A stretch of 64,000 bases of DNA, taken from Leuctra nigra (taxonomy: Eukaryota; Arthropoda; Insecta; Plecoptera; Leuctridae). The notes beneath the pieces are model-generated. The model searched no databases. It was not told where the DNA came from and worked only from the letters and a program-made list of their open reading frames with translations. Positions 55,214-64,000 of the stretch are shown here, in pieces. The stretch lies in contig OW203769.1 of assembly GCA_934045905.1 (NCBI GenBank), positions 16,709,705 to 16,773,704 on the forward strand, written 5' to 3'. Position 1 is the first letter of the stretch, and each line of letters begins with the position of its first letter. The translations under genes were made by a program, and so were the position numbers.

Positions 55214-57306
55214 TTACGTCTCTCGCTTCGGATTGATGATGATCTTCACCGAGTTGTTCGTAATCTGAATCTCGACATTGTTTGTATTCACGCCGACGCA
55301 TGCATTTGCTTCGCAATCCTGAGAGATGGAGAGGCTTGCCATTGGCTGGCAGAGAGACGCGACGTTGGAGGTAGCCAATGAGACGACGGTACTTGCGCTC
55401 TTCTTGTCCGAGAGACTCCCTTGTTGGGACGTCGACGGGAGAACTAACGAGAAGATTCTGTCTCCGTTGCTTGAGATATGTCCATTGAGAGCTGAAGTCG
55501 AAGAATTACGAAGAACCGGCAACGTGTCTGCGTTCCTAGGAACGAAACTGAACGGCTTGTTCGATGGGATCGGGAGTAGCGAGGACGCGAATGAAATAAC
55601 ACCCGAGTTTGTTGCATTTGTGGCGGCTGACCAATGAGGAGTCGGAACAGGAAACAGAGCGACGGAGGAATTGCTCGTCACGAAACCAAACGGTTTCGAT
55701 GACGCTGTCGAGGTTGGCGTCTTCATCAAGTGCCTCTTGGCCTTCACAAAAGTCTTGAAGATTGGAACATTAGCGTTGACGGCAGTGTGTTTGAAGATTG
55801 GAACATTAGCGTTGACGCCGGCGGGTTTAAAGATGGGAACATTTGCGTTTACGCCGGTGGGGTTGAAGATCGGAGTGTTTGCGTTTACGCCGTTGGGTTT
55901 GAAAATCGGAGTGTTTGCCTTAATGCCGGTGGGTTTGAAGATGGGAACATTAGCGTTGACGCCGGTGGGTTTGAAGATCGGAGTGTTTGCGTTGACGCCG
56001 GTGGGGTTGAAGATCGGAGTGTTAGTGTTAACGCCGGTGGGTTTGAAGATCGGAGTGTTTGCGTTTACGCCGGTGGGTTTGAAGATCGGAGTGTTTGCGT
56101 CAACACCGGTTGGTTTGAAGATCAGAGTGTTTGCGTTAACGCCGGTGGGTTTAAAGATCGGAACATCTGCATTGACGCCGGTGGATTTGAAGATTGGAAC
56201 ATCTGCGTTGACGCCGGTGGGTTTAAAGATCGGAACATCTGTATTGATGCCGGTGGATTTGAAGATTGGAACATCTGCGTTGACGCCGGTGGGTTTAAAC
56301 GAAACGTTTGCGTCAACGCCAGTGGGGCTGAAGATTGGAACATTTGTGTTGACGCTGGTGGGGTTTATGATAGGAACTGTGGGGTTCGAAGCGATGGCCT
56401 TGGCTTGCACGGCAAATGTGTTTGTGAACAAAGGAAGCGGAGAAGACTTGCGGTTCGGGGAAATGATCGGGCGGGTGTACACCTCCTTCCTCCTCGCCAG
56501 TCTCCTCTGCGGTTTAGTAACATATGGGACGGCAACGATAGTTTGGGACTTGAAACTTTCAACAGCTTCGAAGACTCGTGGAGGTTTGTCGGTTTTGTCC
56601 GTCGAGTTCGATGCTGGGAACGGATTGAAGGAGAAACCGGTCACCACGTTCTTCGGTTCACTGCTATTGGCAGGGAACGAAGTGCTGGGGAACAACTGGT
56701 ATTGTTTCATGTCATTTGGCTCATCGCGGTTAGGTAATGGTCCCGGCAAGATCAACTTCTCTTCCTCCTCTTTAGCGATGACTGGCGTTGGCTCATTCTG
56801 TTGAGAATCTAACAAAGTACTAGTTGCAAGAGGGAGCGTAACGCTTTCTTTCCGATCATCCGAATCACTTGCAGGTTTTATAGAACACAAGACGGAATTC
56901 TTGGACGTGTCGGGAATGTCTTTTTCAGTTTCCAAAGGCTTCACACTTGGCTTAAAAGAAAACCTGAAGAGGCGACCTTTATCGATGGAGGAAATGTCTA
57001 TCGGTGGAGAGGCATCTTTCTTGGGAGTCACCGCAGGTTTGCGGAATACGATGTTTACATCTTTGGAGAGGTAGTTCTTGACTTTCTCCAAGTCGAACCT
57101 GTAGTCTACTGGCTGACTCGGAGTTTCGAAGCAAGCGGACTGCGTCGAACCGGCTTCAACAGTGGGTGGAGTTTGAGTTGCGGCGTCTACAGGAACGAAC
57201 GGGCTGACTGACTTCGTGAACTCGGCAATCAGAGACGGCGGGACTTTCAGCGTTGAATCAACGTCGGAGGATTCATCGTCGGTACCGCAAGCGACATTGC
57301 GATAAC
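55214..57306 (-). CDS. Repeat-protein gene, exon 3 with the tandem repeats and stop
   Basis: It opens YRNVACGTDDESSDVDSTLK after acceptor TTTCCAG and stays open for 697 codons to the stop at 55,214. The repeats are at 55,745-56,360. The opposite strand is also open over the repeats, an artefact of the stop-free 36-base unit. Confidence 0.88.
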
Positions 57307-57926
57307 CTGGAAAAAGGTGTTTTAAAAATTAAACCTTTTTGATGGAAGTTAGTTGCTCTTTATTAATCATGCGTTCAAGAAGCACCTACTTAGGTACCTA
57401 CTTAGGTACAACAAGTAGGTACCTACTAATACCATAGTTATATTACCTACATATTTTTTACCAAAAATTCAGCATACCTACTCAGAAGTCAAACCAGTTC
57501 CGTCATTAGATTTAAATTTAGTCGTCAGAAATTACTGGGAATTCTCTCCTTACCCTTAAACGGTTTCTGCTGTGACTTTTGTCCGGGCCGAGGTTTCCTC
57601 TTGAGCAGTGAATTCTGCGATGTTCCCTCCAGAGGCTGACTGAAGAAGAAGAGGAACGGCGCTGCCGGTGAATGTCTTCCATTAGCGTTGGAAGCTCCGC
57701 CAGCAACCGTGGTCGTAGACGGAGAGTCTCCTGATGGCAACAGAATCATTGATACTCGACATGTTACACTTCTAATCAGAAGTCAATAACAACGCTTTAC
57801 TTCAGTAAACAAACCTGCAGCTGGTAAAGCAGGAGCTGAAATAGTTGTAGTAGGTGCGCTTGCGAACACAATCGGAGTTGTCACCGTCATTGGTTTAAAT
57901 GGAAATCCTTCTGTTTTTGGAGACAT
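55214..57926 (-). CDS. Ser/Thr/Pro-rich protein with 17 tandem 12-residue repeats (3 exons, 793 aa), function unknown
   Basis: I do not recognise the family. Three exons join in phase to 793 residues. The N-terminal ~400 residues are Ser/Thr/Pro-rich and probably disordered, with scattered aromatic motifs (GFPFKP, FRFSFKPS, GFSFNPF). Residues ~413-616 are 17 units of consensus GVNANVPIFKPT (36-base units; one is 11 residues). The C-terminal part holds KPFGFV and KPFSFVP, then a conserved-looking tail VEIQITNNSVKIIINPK. There are no membrane segments or signal peptide. The FxF/FGF motifs vaguely recall nucleoporin-like proteins, but classical FG repeats are absent; that is only a suggestion. 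The start ATG is one base into the first exon seen, so an upstream exon could exist. Divergent from Ect2. Confidence 0.8.
55745..56360 (-). repeat. Coding minisatellite, 36-base unit, 17 copies
   Basis: Units vary mainly at two positions (NAN/NAD/NTN and VP/TP) and in KPT/KST/NPT. Unit 2 lacks one codon (GVDANVSFKPT). Adjacent alternating pairs (KST, KPT) suggest duplications of two-unit blocks. Confidence 0.9.
57366..57426. repeat. ACCTACTTAGGT palindromic short repeat
   Basis: Repeated CCTACTTAGGTA units in an intron of the repeat-protein gene; self-complementary. Confidence 0.7.
57554..57730 (-). CDS. Repeat-protein gene, exon 2
   Basis: It encodes DSPSTTTVAGGASNANGRHS, then LLKRKPRPGQKSQQKPFK (basic). 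Acceptor GCCATCAG, donor GTAAGG; phases match both neighbours. Confidence 0.78.
57815..57926 (-). CDS. Repeat-protein gene, exon 1 (first seen)
   Basis: It reads MSPKTEGFPFKPMTVTTPIV and ends PALPAA plus one base before GTTTGT. It is preceded by TTTTCAG, so the true 5' end may be a further upstream exon. Confidence 0.7.
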
Positions 57927-58050
57927 TCTGAAAATTAAATAGTAGTGCTTTAGGTAAAAAACAATATAGGTAGTGAGACACAGCCGTACACTCGACTCGT
58001 CGTTCGTTCCTTCTCCTCCAGTGAGCTGCCTGCTATCCGAGTAAAAATTG

Positions 58051-58369
58051 TAGTTCCTCAGGCGCGTAGGAAAGGGGGGAATGGGGGGAAAATCCCCCCC
58101 TCATTTTCAATTCTCCTCCCTATGTTTTTATACCTACATTTATGTGTTAAGAAAAAAATTTGCTCAAAAAGTGTTAAAATCGCGTAGAAAAGCACCAAAT
58201 TTATGTCTAAAATTCAAAAAATGTGCGCCCCGGACCCGCATTTTGCTGGGGGGGCCCTCCTCCCAGTCCCCCATTGTCTTCGTAGACACTAGTAGTATCC
58301 GGCTCAAGTTATTTTACAATATTATTCCCCCCCCCTTGCAAATTTAGTTCCTACGCGCCTGTAGTTCCT
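58051..58369. mobile_element. hAT MITE with TSD TAGTTCCT (58,059-58,361)
   Basis: The exact duplication TAGTTCCT lies at both sides. Ends CAGGCGCGTAGGAA and TTCCTACGCGCCTG (one base differs) are the same as those of the 10,633 element. It carries the CCCCGGACCCGCA core. Confidence 0.92.
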
Positions 58370-58603
58370 CACTTGTTCCTCAAAAGTTCCTCAAATATGC
58401 AACTAAACATAAGTTACTTTTAAGATACCTACTTGAAAAGGAGATCATCAATATTTATAACCTCATATTCATATACATAATATTCTTTCCATGCTAATCC
58501 TAAGATTACTTTCCATACACCTGCACACTGATACTTGTATCATAGGGTATTATATTTATTAAAATGCTACATCTGTAATGTAATAACAAATTTGGAAATA
58601 AAA

Positions 58604-58605
<2 letters not shown>

Positions 58606-58640
<35 letters not shown>
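58606..58640. repeat. (TAC)n microsatellite
   Basis: About eleven TAC units. Confidence 0.9.
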
Positions 58641-58788
58641 GCCGTCCCGTCGCCTTGGCTATTCAAATGCGCGAGGTGGTGGCCCCTTCCCGGGACGGCA
58701 AGTGAGGAACTACAATTTTTACTCAGATAACAGGCAGCTCACAGGAGGAGGAACGAACGACGAGTGTACTGGGCTGAGGTACTACCTA

Positions 58789-59252
58789 ATAGAAATATTA
58801 AAAAGTAGGGGGGATGCCCAAGAGAGATTTAAAAAATTCTATGCGGTTTGGTCGAGGCGGGTTGAGAATTTGTAACTACAACCGCTACCTAGGGTCCGTG
58901 TCACACGGAGTTGGCTGCCAGACGTGGCCCCTAATGTTGCAAATAACCGTTTTTTTTCCATCCCTCAGTCGCTGTGAGCGATCGTGCGGTCTTCCGAGAC
59001 CATCCCTCTCTCTCGGACAAGGGGTAGACCTATTCAAAATATCTGAGCGGACAATTCCGTGTGACACGGACCATAGTAGCGTGTCTGACCACAAGATAGC
59101 GCCACGGTTGTGCTCGAGTTCCCCGCTACCATAGCCCCTCGCAAGAGAGAAGAAGGGACATCGCTGACTCAAGTGCAAGCGAGTTGGACTGTAACTACGA
59201 GGAGTAGTAATGATGAGCAGAGGTAGCGGAGGGGACACGATTCCCCGCTCGC
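58789..59252. other. Intergenic, nothing recognised
   Basis: GTCCGTGTCACACGG near 58,890 and CCGTGTGACACGGACC near 59,060 form an imperfect inverted pair, which hints at a decayed element. No supported exon. Confidence 0.4.
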
Positions 59253-59364
59253 CAGGGCCCTGATTCTATAACTCAATTGCGATCGCTTAGCAATTTCTTT
59301 CATAAGATTAACATGGCAATAATTGCTAAGCGGTCGCAATGCGAGTTATAGAATCAGGGCCCAG
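59253..59364. mobile_element. MITE with CAG target duplication (59,256-59,361)
   Basis: Ends GGCCCTGATTCTATAACTC and GAGTTATAGAATCAGGGCC are perfect inverted repeats; CAG flanks both sides. Only 106 bases; the arms continue into AATTGC/GCGATCGCTTAGCAATT symmetry. Confidence 0.85.
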
Positions 59365-59887
59365 GTCGCGAGATGTGCAAACAGTAGGCCTAGCGGAAGG
59401 GCTGCAATGCGTGGTCACTTAAAAATTATTATTCACTAGGTAGTGAAATTCTCCCATTTGAATGATTTATTTTCCTTCTCTGTTTAGGTATATACAATAT
59501 TGTACATTTCCATGATTTTGAGAAGTGATGGATGATTAAGAAAAAATATGATCAACAGAGAATGGGCGTATAAAAATCATCATGTGCTAGACAGATGTGT
59601 CAAGGTAGCGAAAACCATTAGGTTTCACCTTCTAGTATTATACTTACCTAGGAAAGTAAATCACGATAACTTCAACTTCAAATAATATTTCATAGAGGAG
59701 CTGCTAGAATAATCGCTTCGCTGTCATTTAACTGTCACAAATCATTCGTCCACCTCACGTTGTTTTGTTTTGACGTTTGTGCTTCTTTTGTGCAATTACG
59801 TCACCGTAACCAAAGTACATCAGGACCAGGTACGAAGATATTCATTACCAATTCGGTGGTCTTTTATCTTCGGTGTGTTAGAGCTTT
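59365..59887. other. Intergenic, nothing recognised
   Basis: AT-rich sequence between the CAG-flanked MITE and the presumed Ect2 promoter; no feature supported. Confidence 0.4.
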
Positions 59888-59915
59888 GGTCACGTGACTT
59901 GCTCTGTTGACCAAT
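59888..59915 (+). promoter_or_regulatory. Possible Ect2 promoter elements: palindromic E-box and CCAAT box
   Basis: GTCACGTGAC (CACGTG at 59,891-59,896) and CCAAT at 59,911-59,915 lie about 260-280 bases before the Ect2 ATG. CCAAT boxes are common in cell-cycle gene promoters. This is motif evidence only. Confidence 0.35.
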
Positions 59916-60171
59916 CAAATCGCAGAATCGGTTCAAAACGAGGGAGAACAGAAAACGAGAAGTGGTCTCACCTACGAACGACCGGGTATCCAAACGTTTT
60001 TATTTCGTTATTCACGAATGTACGTTATTAACAGAATACGTAAAATTATTGAGCGATATTGTTTGTCATTATAATGTTTTAATTTTGTGCACATCTGAGC
60101 TTCATCGATCTATGCGGGTGTTCTTTGTTGCTCGTTTCGATGTTGTAACCGAAACTGAGTAAACAAACAAA

Positions 60172-60241
60172 ATGGAAGAAAGAAGTGCTGTTGCCTCTAC
60201 AGCCAACGATATTTCTGAAACTTCATGGCCTGCGAAAGGGG
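60172..60241 (+). CDS. Ect2: Ect2 exon 1 (start codon)
   Basis: It reads MEERSAVASTANDISETSWP then AKG, ending one base into a codon before GTAAGT. An in-frame TAA lies just upstream at 60,160, supporting this start. Confidence 0.8.
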
Positions 60242-63200
60242 GTAAGTGGGATCATGCTGATGTCAGCCATGTAAATACTTTATTATGTGCTGTGTTTGTT
60301 TAATTGTCAGCGAATCGTGCAATCGGTCAATTGTCACCGTTGTTTTGAGGGCACGCCAACCTTGAAGGCTTAAACTGCCTAGCCCTACTTTACCATCATT
60401 GTACCTAATGTCCCACTCATATAAGCTTTCTAGAACGGTTTGGTGTGATGTGAGTAGTATTACTAATAATAAACTATTGTCTCCTTAGGTGTCACCACAA
60501 GTGCGACTAGAATTTGTCTAGTAGGAAATGTTCAAAACGAACCCAAGAACTTTGAAGCAGCCAATAAACTGAGCATTCCTGTAATCACATCCGATACTGG
60601 ATTGGAGTTTATGAAGGAAGGCGCTCGCGATACTGTGTTTGTTCTTGAAGAGTTCTGCGGACCAGTCTACGATGCATTACACGAAGCAAACCAAAGGTAA
60701 GGTTAGGTACCTACCTACCTATAGCCTCTAATAATGCTAACGATCCTGTCAAGGCCTAGGTAGATAGCCTAAGTAATGATAGGTAACTGTTGATTCAAAT
60801 TGTTGACACCGAATCATTGAATCATGGGCCTCCAGTCAAAACGAATGTCAAAATTAGTAGTAGGTACCTATAACAGCTCCTAGTGTAGGGAAAAATCTGC
60901 AGGGTAACCGAAATTAGGCTTCACCACGGATAAGAATCCGCAATATTTTTGTGCACACGTGTCTACATCTGCCATTCAGTCTGTTTTGTTCATGTTTCCT
61001 CATTTAAAACTGAAAATTATTGAGCAAGGGACTCCTGCTGTTTTTTTTTCTGCCACTTACGATGTGTAGGTGTCTACAATCGAGCTGAAATTTTGCATAG
61101 GTACATGTACGGACTATTTCTGGGCGTTGCAGACGCACACCCGGCGTATCCTTGTTAATTTATATTCTAACTTAAAGTCAATCAAAGGTACATTAAAAGA
61201 ATGGGACATCGAGAGCAGCGTGGGAATACGATCCCATTGGCTGGCTGACATCTGTCATGTGATCTTGATATTCGGGCATGATTGATAAAGCAGTTTAAAA
61301 CTTGATATTGTGCGTGTATGAAGGTACAGGAAGGAAGAATAGGACTAATTTATTAGGTAGTATACATCTTAATAATTTTAGGTTTTAAATGAAGTCGGGC
61401 AGCACTAAAAGGAATGAACTTACCTGGAGTCCTTCTCGCCGACGCATAACAAAGCCTACCAAGTAGTAGTGCCTACCTATCCTTTGGTGCCTTGAAACTA
61501 AAATAGGTATAGAATAATAACATTAGATTCAGATTTTTTGCGGCACTATCCAAGTGGCGTAGGTCTACCTAATGATGATGAAAGTTCATTTTTGATTCGT
61601 GTAATCGATTATCGGCACCCATTCCGCGACAATTCATGTAGGAATTGCTTACCTTGCAAGATCCGACAGCTAACGGAGTACCTACTATGTTGCAGGATAC
61701 TCGGTCCGACGGCACTGCGACAGTACGCGGCTCAAGGCGACGTTCTCCCGCACAACAGCCGGCCGTTGTACAGCCTCGCCATGGCGGGCGTCGTCATCTG
61801 CATCACGGGCTTCAGGCGGAGGGAGGAGGTGGTGAGTTCCGGGGGGCGCAGGAGTACCTAGTGGCGTTTTATACGCAGACACACTCATTGTTCTCACTCA
61901 CAATGGACCTGACAATATCGTAAAAAACCTAATAGTGTCAAAACATACCTCAGCTGTGGAAAGCTCTCTGTATAAGCTCTGCCGCAGAGCCAATAGATCC
62001 ACAAATGTGTCTGTACATTTTCACCCACTCAAGTGATAATTTATTTATTAATTGATTCTTTGGTGAAGTACGCATGGATGGATATGAATTTATTTACTCT
62101 AACTTCAAAGTTTGTGTACAAAATTGGCCTTCTTCACCTAGAAAATTAAATGCATAAAAAAATGCTGGCAGTGGCAACACTAAAATGGTTTGAGATTATC
62201 AGCTCACGGTTTTGTGGTGTTAAAGACTGACTGTTGGGATTTTTCATGAAAAAAATTTTTGTGAAAATTTTCAATGTTTTAAATCCTGAGGAAGGTAATT
62301 TTTTTTTATTTATATTTTATTTTTCGGGTAGGTGCACCGACATTTTTAAACGTAATTTCTATCATGCATAATAATGTAGTAACACACTTCCATTAATACT
62401 TTACAAAATAAAACAATTGAAAATATGCTGAAAGGTCAGCTGTAAATGATTATTTTCATACTCATGTATATTTGAAACGGTATTTTTTCAAATATACACA
62501 TATTATTTTTATATTATATTTACATGAAATGAAAATTTTCAAGTCTCAACACTAGGACTGACGTTCTGGACAAACTTCTTTTGAGCTATGTATTCTAGGA
62601 CCAGAAACAAAATATTGTTTGTCTGAAATCATTTCATGCCTACAAGAACATCTGAAATGATTTCAGACCAAATAATTTGGTTTGTAGAATAATATGAACC
62701 TAACCTGGGGCCCTATTCTAGAACTTTTCAATTCCCAATTCTGATGGAATTCAATTCCATGCAATGTTAATCCTTATGGCCGTGACCATATTCCATCAGA
62801 ATGGAATTGGGAAATCGTTCTAGAATAGACCTCCAGGTCTCTTTGTATCCCATGGCAACACACATGCCGATGTACTCATGTAACGTTGACCCCAGGCGCG
62901 CATGATGTCGGTGATCCACCGCATGGGCGGCAGCTTGCGCAACGACATGTCCGCCAAGGTCACCCACCTGGTGGCCAACACGTGCACTGGAGAGAAGTAC
63001 CAGTACGCGCTCACGTTCCGCGTGCCCATCGTCGGCGAGGCGTGGGTGCACGCGCTCTGGGAGAGGCGGCACGACGACGACGCCCTCGCGGCCAACCTCG
63101 ACATGGTGAGTGTGGCATCGGTTTCAGCATAGCTAACAGGTCTTTTGCCTACTCTGTAACTTGGCAATCCAAACTATACCCAAATCAAACCGTCTAGGAA

Positions 63201-63909
63201 GGTACCGTCTCTGTTTTAAGAGGCCTCGGTAAGGTACCAAGGGGACATGCGATGTTATCGACCTTCAAGTGTTAGGTACACTAATCAATAATCATAAATA
63301 TTTCCAACTTTTGAGAATTATTTTTGTTCCAGTAGGTACCTAATATGCACAGCACAGAATTAAGTGCCAACAGAAGTTATCAAACCCTTTCCTGATAATT
63401 TTATTGCAGTACTACTAAATGTGACCACGATTCTGTACTTCCATTTTTCTATTTGCATTTTTCTATTATACGGTCATAGACAGGCATAGATGAACTCACT
63501 TTAGCATTGCCAGGTTAGGGTGGCCCATGCTAGAGCGGGTTCATCTTTGCCTGTCACCGACCATATTAGTGTATTGATGAATGTATGTACGGCCACCGGC
63601 TGTATGTACCTAATGCCAAAGCTGTGGTGAATAAACAAATACCTACACAATATACTCTTTCTAAATGAGCATAGTAGATAGAAAATGGTCTTGAAGGAAA
63701 CCAACGATAAACATCTGTCGTAGTCTAAAAGTGAAATGTGTTCGAATGAGTTTGCTTGTCCGCAGACGCCGCACAAACTGAAGGTGTTCCACGGCGCGCG
63801 CGTCTGCTTCCACGGCTTCGGCGACGAGGAGCGGCGCCACATGACCGAGGTGCTGGAGGAGAACGGAGGCCACGCGGCCGACATCGACGACTTCGGACTG
63901 ACCATCGTG
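60172..63909 (+). CDS. Ect2: Ect2/pebble Rho guanine-nucleotide exchange factor, N-terminal BRCT part (runs off the window)
   Basis: Ect2/pebble activates RhoA at the cell equator in cytokinesis; its N-terminal BRCT domains bind the centralspindlin complex (family knowledge). Five coding exons join in frame to 256 residues here. Residues ~28-95 form the first BRCT-like domain (RICLVGNVQ…VFVLEEFCGPVYDALHEANQ). After RILGPTAL comes the second (AMAGVVICITGFRRREEV…HRMGGSLRNDMSAKVTHLVA…WVHALWERR), and the third starts (LKVFHGARVCFHGFGDEERR…LEENGG). The DH, PH and C-terminal regions must lie beyond the right edge. The ATG context is AAAATGGAAG. No internal break is seen. Confidence 0.92.
60489..60696 (+). 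CDS. Ect2: Ect2 exon 2 (first BRCT-like domain)
   Basis: It encodes TRICLVGNVQNEPKNFEAAN to LEEFCGPVYDALHEANQ. This exon is AT-richer than later ones. Acceptor CTCCTTAG, donor GTAAGG. Confidence 0.92.
60697..61695. other. Ect2 intron 2
   Basis: 1.0-kb AT-rich intron with TAGGTACCTA tracts; no bounded element or extra exon recognised. Confidence 0.5.
61696..61831 (+). CDS. Ect2: Ect2 exon 3
   Basis: It encodes ILGPTALRQYAAQGDVLPHN and YSLAMAGVVICITGFRRREE, the linker and start of BRCT1. Acceptor GTTGCAG, donor GTGAGT. Confidence 0.94.
61832..62895. other. Ect2 intron 3
   Basis: 1.06-kb intron; its only recognised element is the MITE at 62,708-62,833. A short inverted pair (TGAAATCATTT/AAATGATTTCA) lies near 62,620-62,670. 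Confidence 0.5.
62708..62833. mobile_element. MITE with GGGCCCTATTCTAGAAC ends
   Basis: Ends GGGCCCTATTCTAGAAC and GTTCTAGAATAGACCTC are imperfect inverted repeats; the inner CAATTC…GAATTG symmetry continues. It resembles the CAG/CTG-flanked group. It ends about 62 bases before Ect2 exon 4. Confidence 0.65.
62896..63105 (+). CDS. Ect2: Ect2 exon 4 (BRCT1 core)
   Basis: It encodes MMSVIHRMGGSLRNDMSAKV and THLVANTCTGEKYQYALTF to WVHALWERR, including the BRCT GG turn and conserved Trp. Acceptor CCCCAG, donor GTGAGT. Confidence 0.95.
63473..63565. mobile_element. TA-flanked foldback MITE (relative of 29,783)
   Basis: It begins TA|CGGTCATAGACAGGCA and ends TGCCTGTCACCGACCA|TA; GCCCATGCTAGAGCGGGTTC is shared with 29,783-29,899. 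It lies in Ect2 intron 4. Confidence 0.65.
63766..63909 (+). CDS. Ect2: Ect2 exon 5 (start of BRCT2)
   Basis: It encodes TPHKLKVFHGARVCFHGFGD and MTEVLEENGGHAADIDDFGL, phase 0 at both ends, donor GTAAGC. The gene continues past the window. Confidence 0.94.
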
Positions 63910-64000
63910 GTAAGCTGCGGCTCGCATGCGTCTGCCTGGCTCGGGGGTTGTGATGTCACGGGCGGGAGGTTGCAGCCCTCTTCCATTCGCTTCCACTCGC

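Larger units (their letters stand above)
57967..58788. repeat. Inverted repeat (foldback) upstream of the repeat-protein gene, split by a hAT MITE
   Basis: The left arm (57,967-58,058 plus 58,370-58,377) and right arm (58,700-58,788) are inverted: TAGGTAGT…GAGTAAAAATTGTAG and CTACAATTTTTACTC…ACTACCTA. The left arm contains the hAT MITE. Between the arms lie AT-rich sequence and a (TAC)n tract. It may include the repeat-protein gene's promoter. Confidence 0.75.

Noticed and set aside
55671..56804. Open frames of 377 and 335 codons on the plus strand across the repeat array
   Set aside because: They arise because the 36-base unit has no stop in these frames. The minus-strand frame continues outside the array, splices in phase and has sensible composition.

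Overview
The window is eukaryotic nuclear DNA, most likely from an arthropod and probably an insect. I base that on AT-rich, transposon-packed introns with GT-AG borders, GC-rich exons, an ABCC4-type transporter and an Ect2/pebble gene. The species cannot be named from sequence alone; dense short DNA transposons and the frequent TAGGTACCTA tracts fit many insect genomes. No CRISPR arrays, operons or other prokaryotic features are present.

Layout. (1) 1-17,400 holds no convincing host gene. It is a mosaic of DNA transposons: several hAT MITEs with exact 8-bp target duplications, two of the three 1.3-kb hairpin-headed elements, a 5'-truncated LINE fragment on the minus strand, and a tRNA-like sequence. 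(2) 17,496-49,967 (+) is a complete 22-exon gene for a 1,358-residue short multidrug-resistance ABC transporter (ABCC4/MRP4 type). The exons join in frame from ATG to TAA, and the introns carry most of the mobile elements. (3) 55,214-57,926 (-) is a three-exon gene for a 793-residue Ser/Thr/Pro-rich protein of unknown function, with 17 tandem 12-residue repeats. (4) 60,172 to beyond the right edge (+) is the 5' part of Ect2 (pebble), the Rho GEF of cytokinesis. Its first five coding exons encode the N-terminal BRCT region. Genes 3 and 4 are divergent, separated by about 2.2 kb.

The genes do not form a functional pathway: one is a membrane exporter, one is an unknown low-complexity protein and one is a cytokinesis regulator. 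The more unusual content is the transposon landscape. At least ten hAT copies can be bounded to the base. At least six elements are nested inside others. Piggybac-like (TTAA), PIF/Harbinger-like (TWA or CWG) and TA-flanked MITEs are also present. The strongest candidate for something new is a family of three 1.3-kb elements. Each begins with a hairpin of about 160-bp arms, and copy-specific substitutions in one arm are mirrored in the other. Each ends in a GTGGAGCG/CGCTCCAC hairpin followed by CTAG, which suggests a Helitron/Helentron-like non-autonomous element whose head is copied or corrected as a hairpin.
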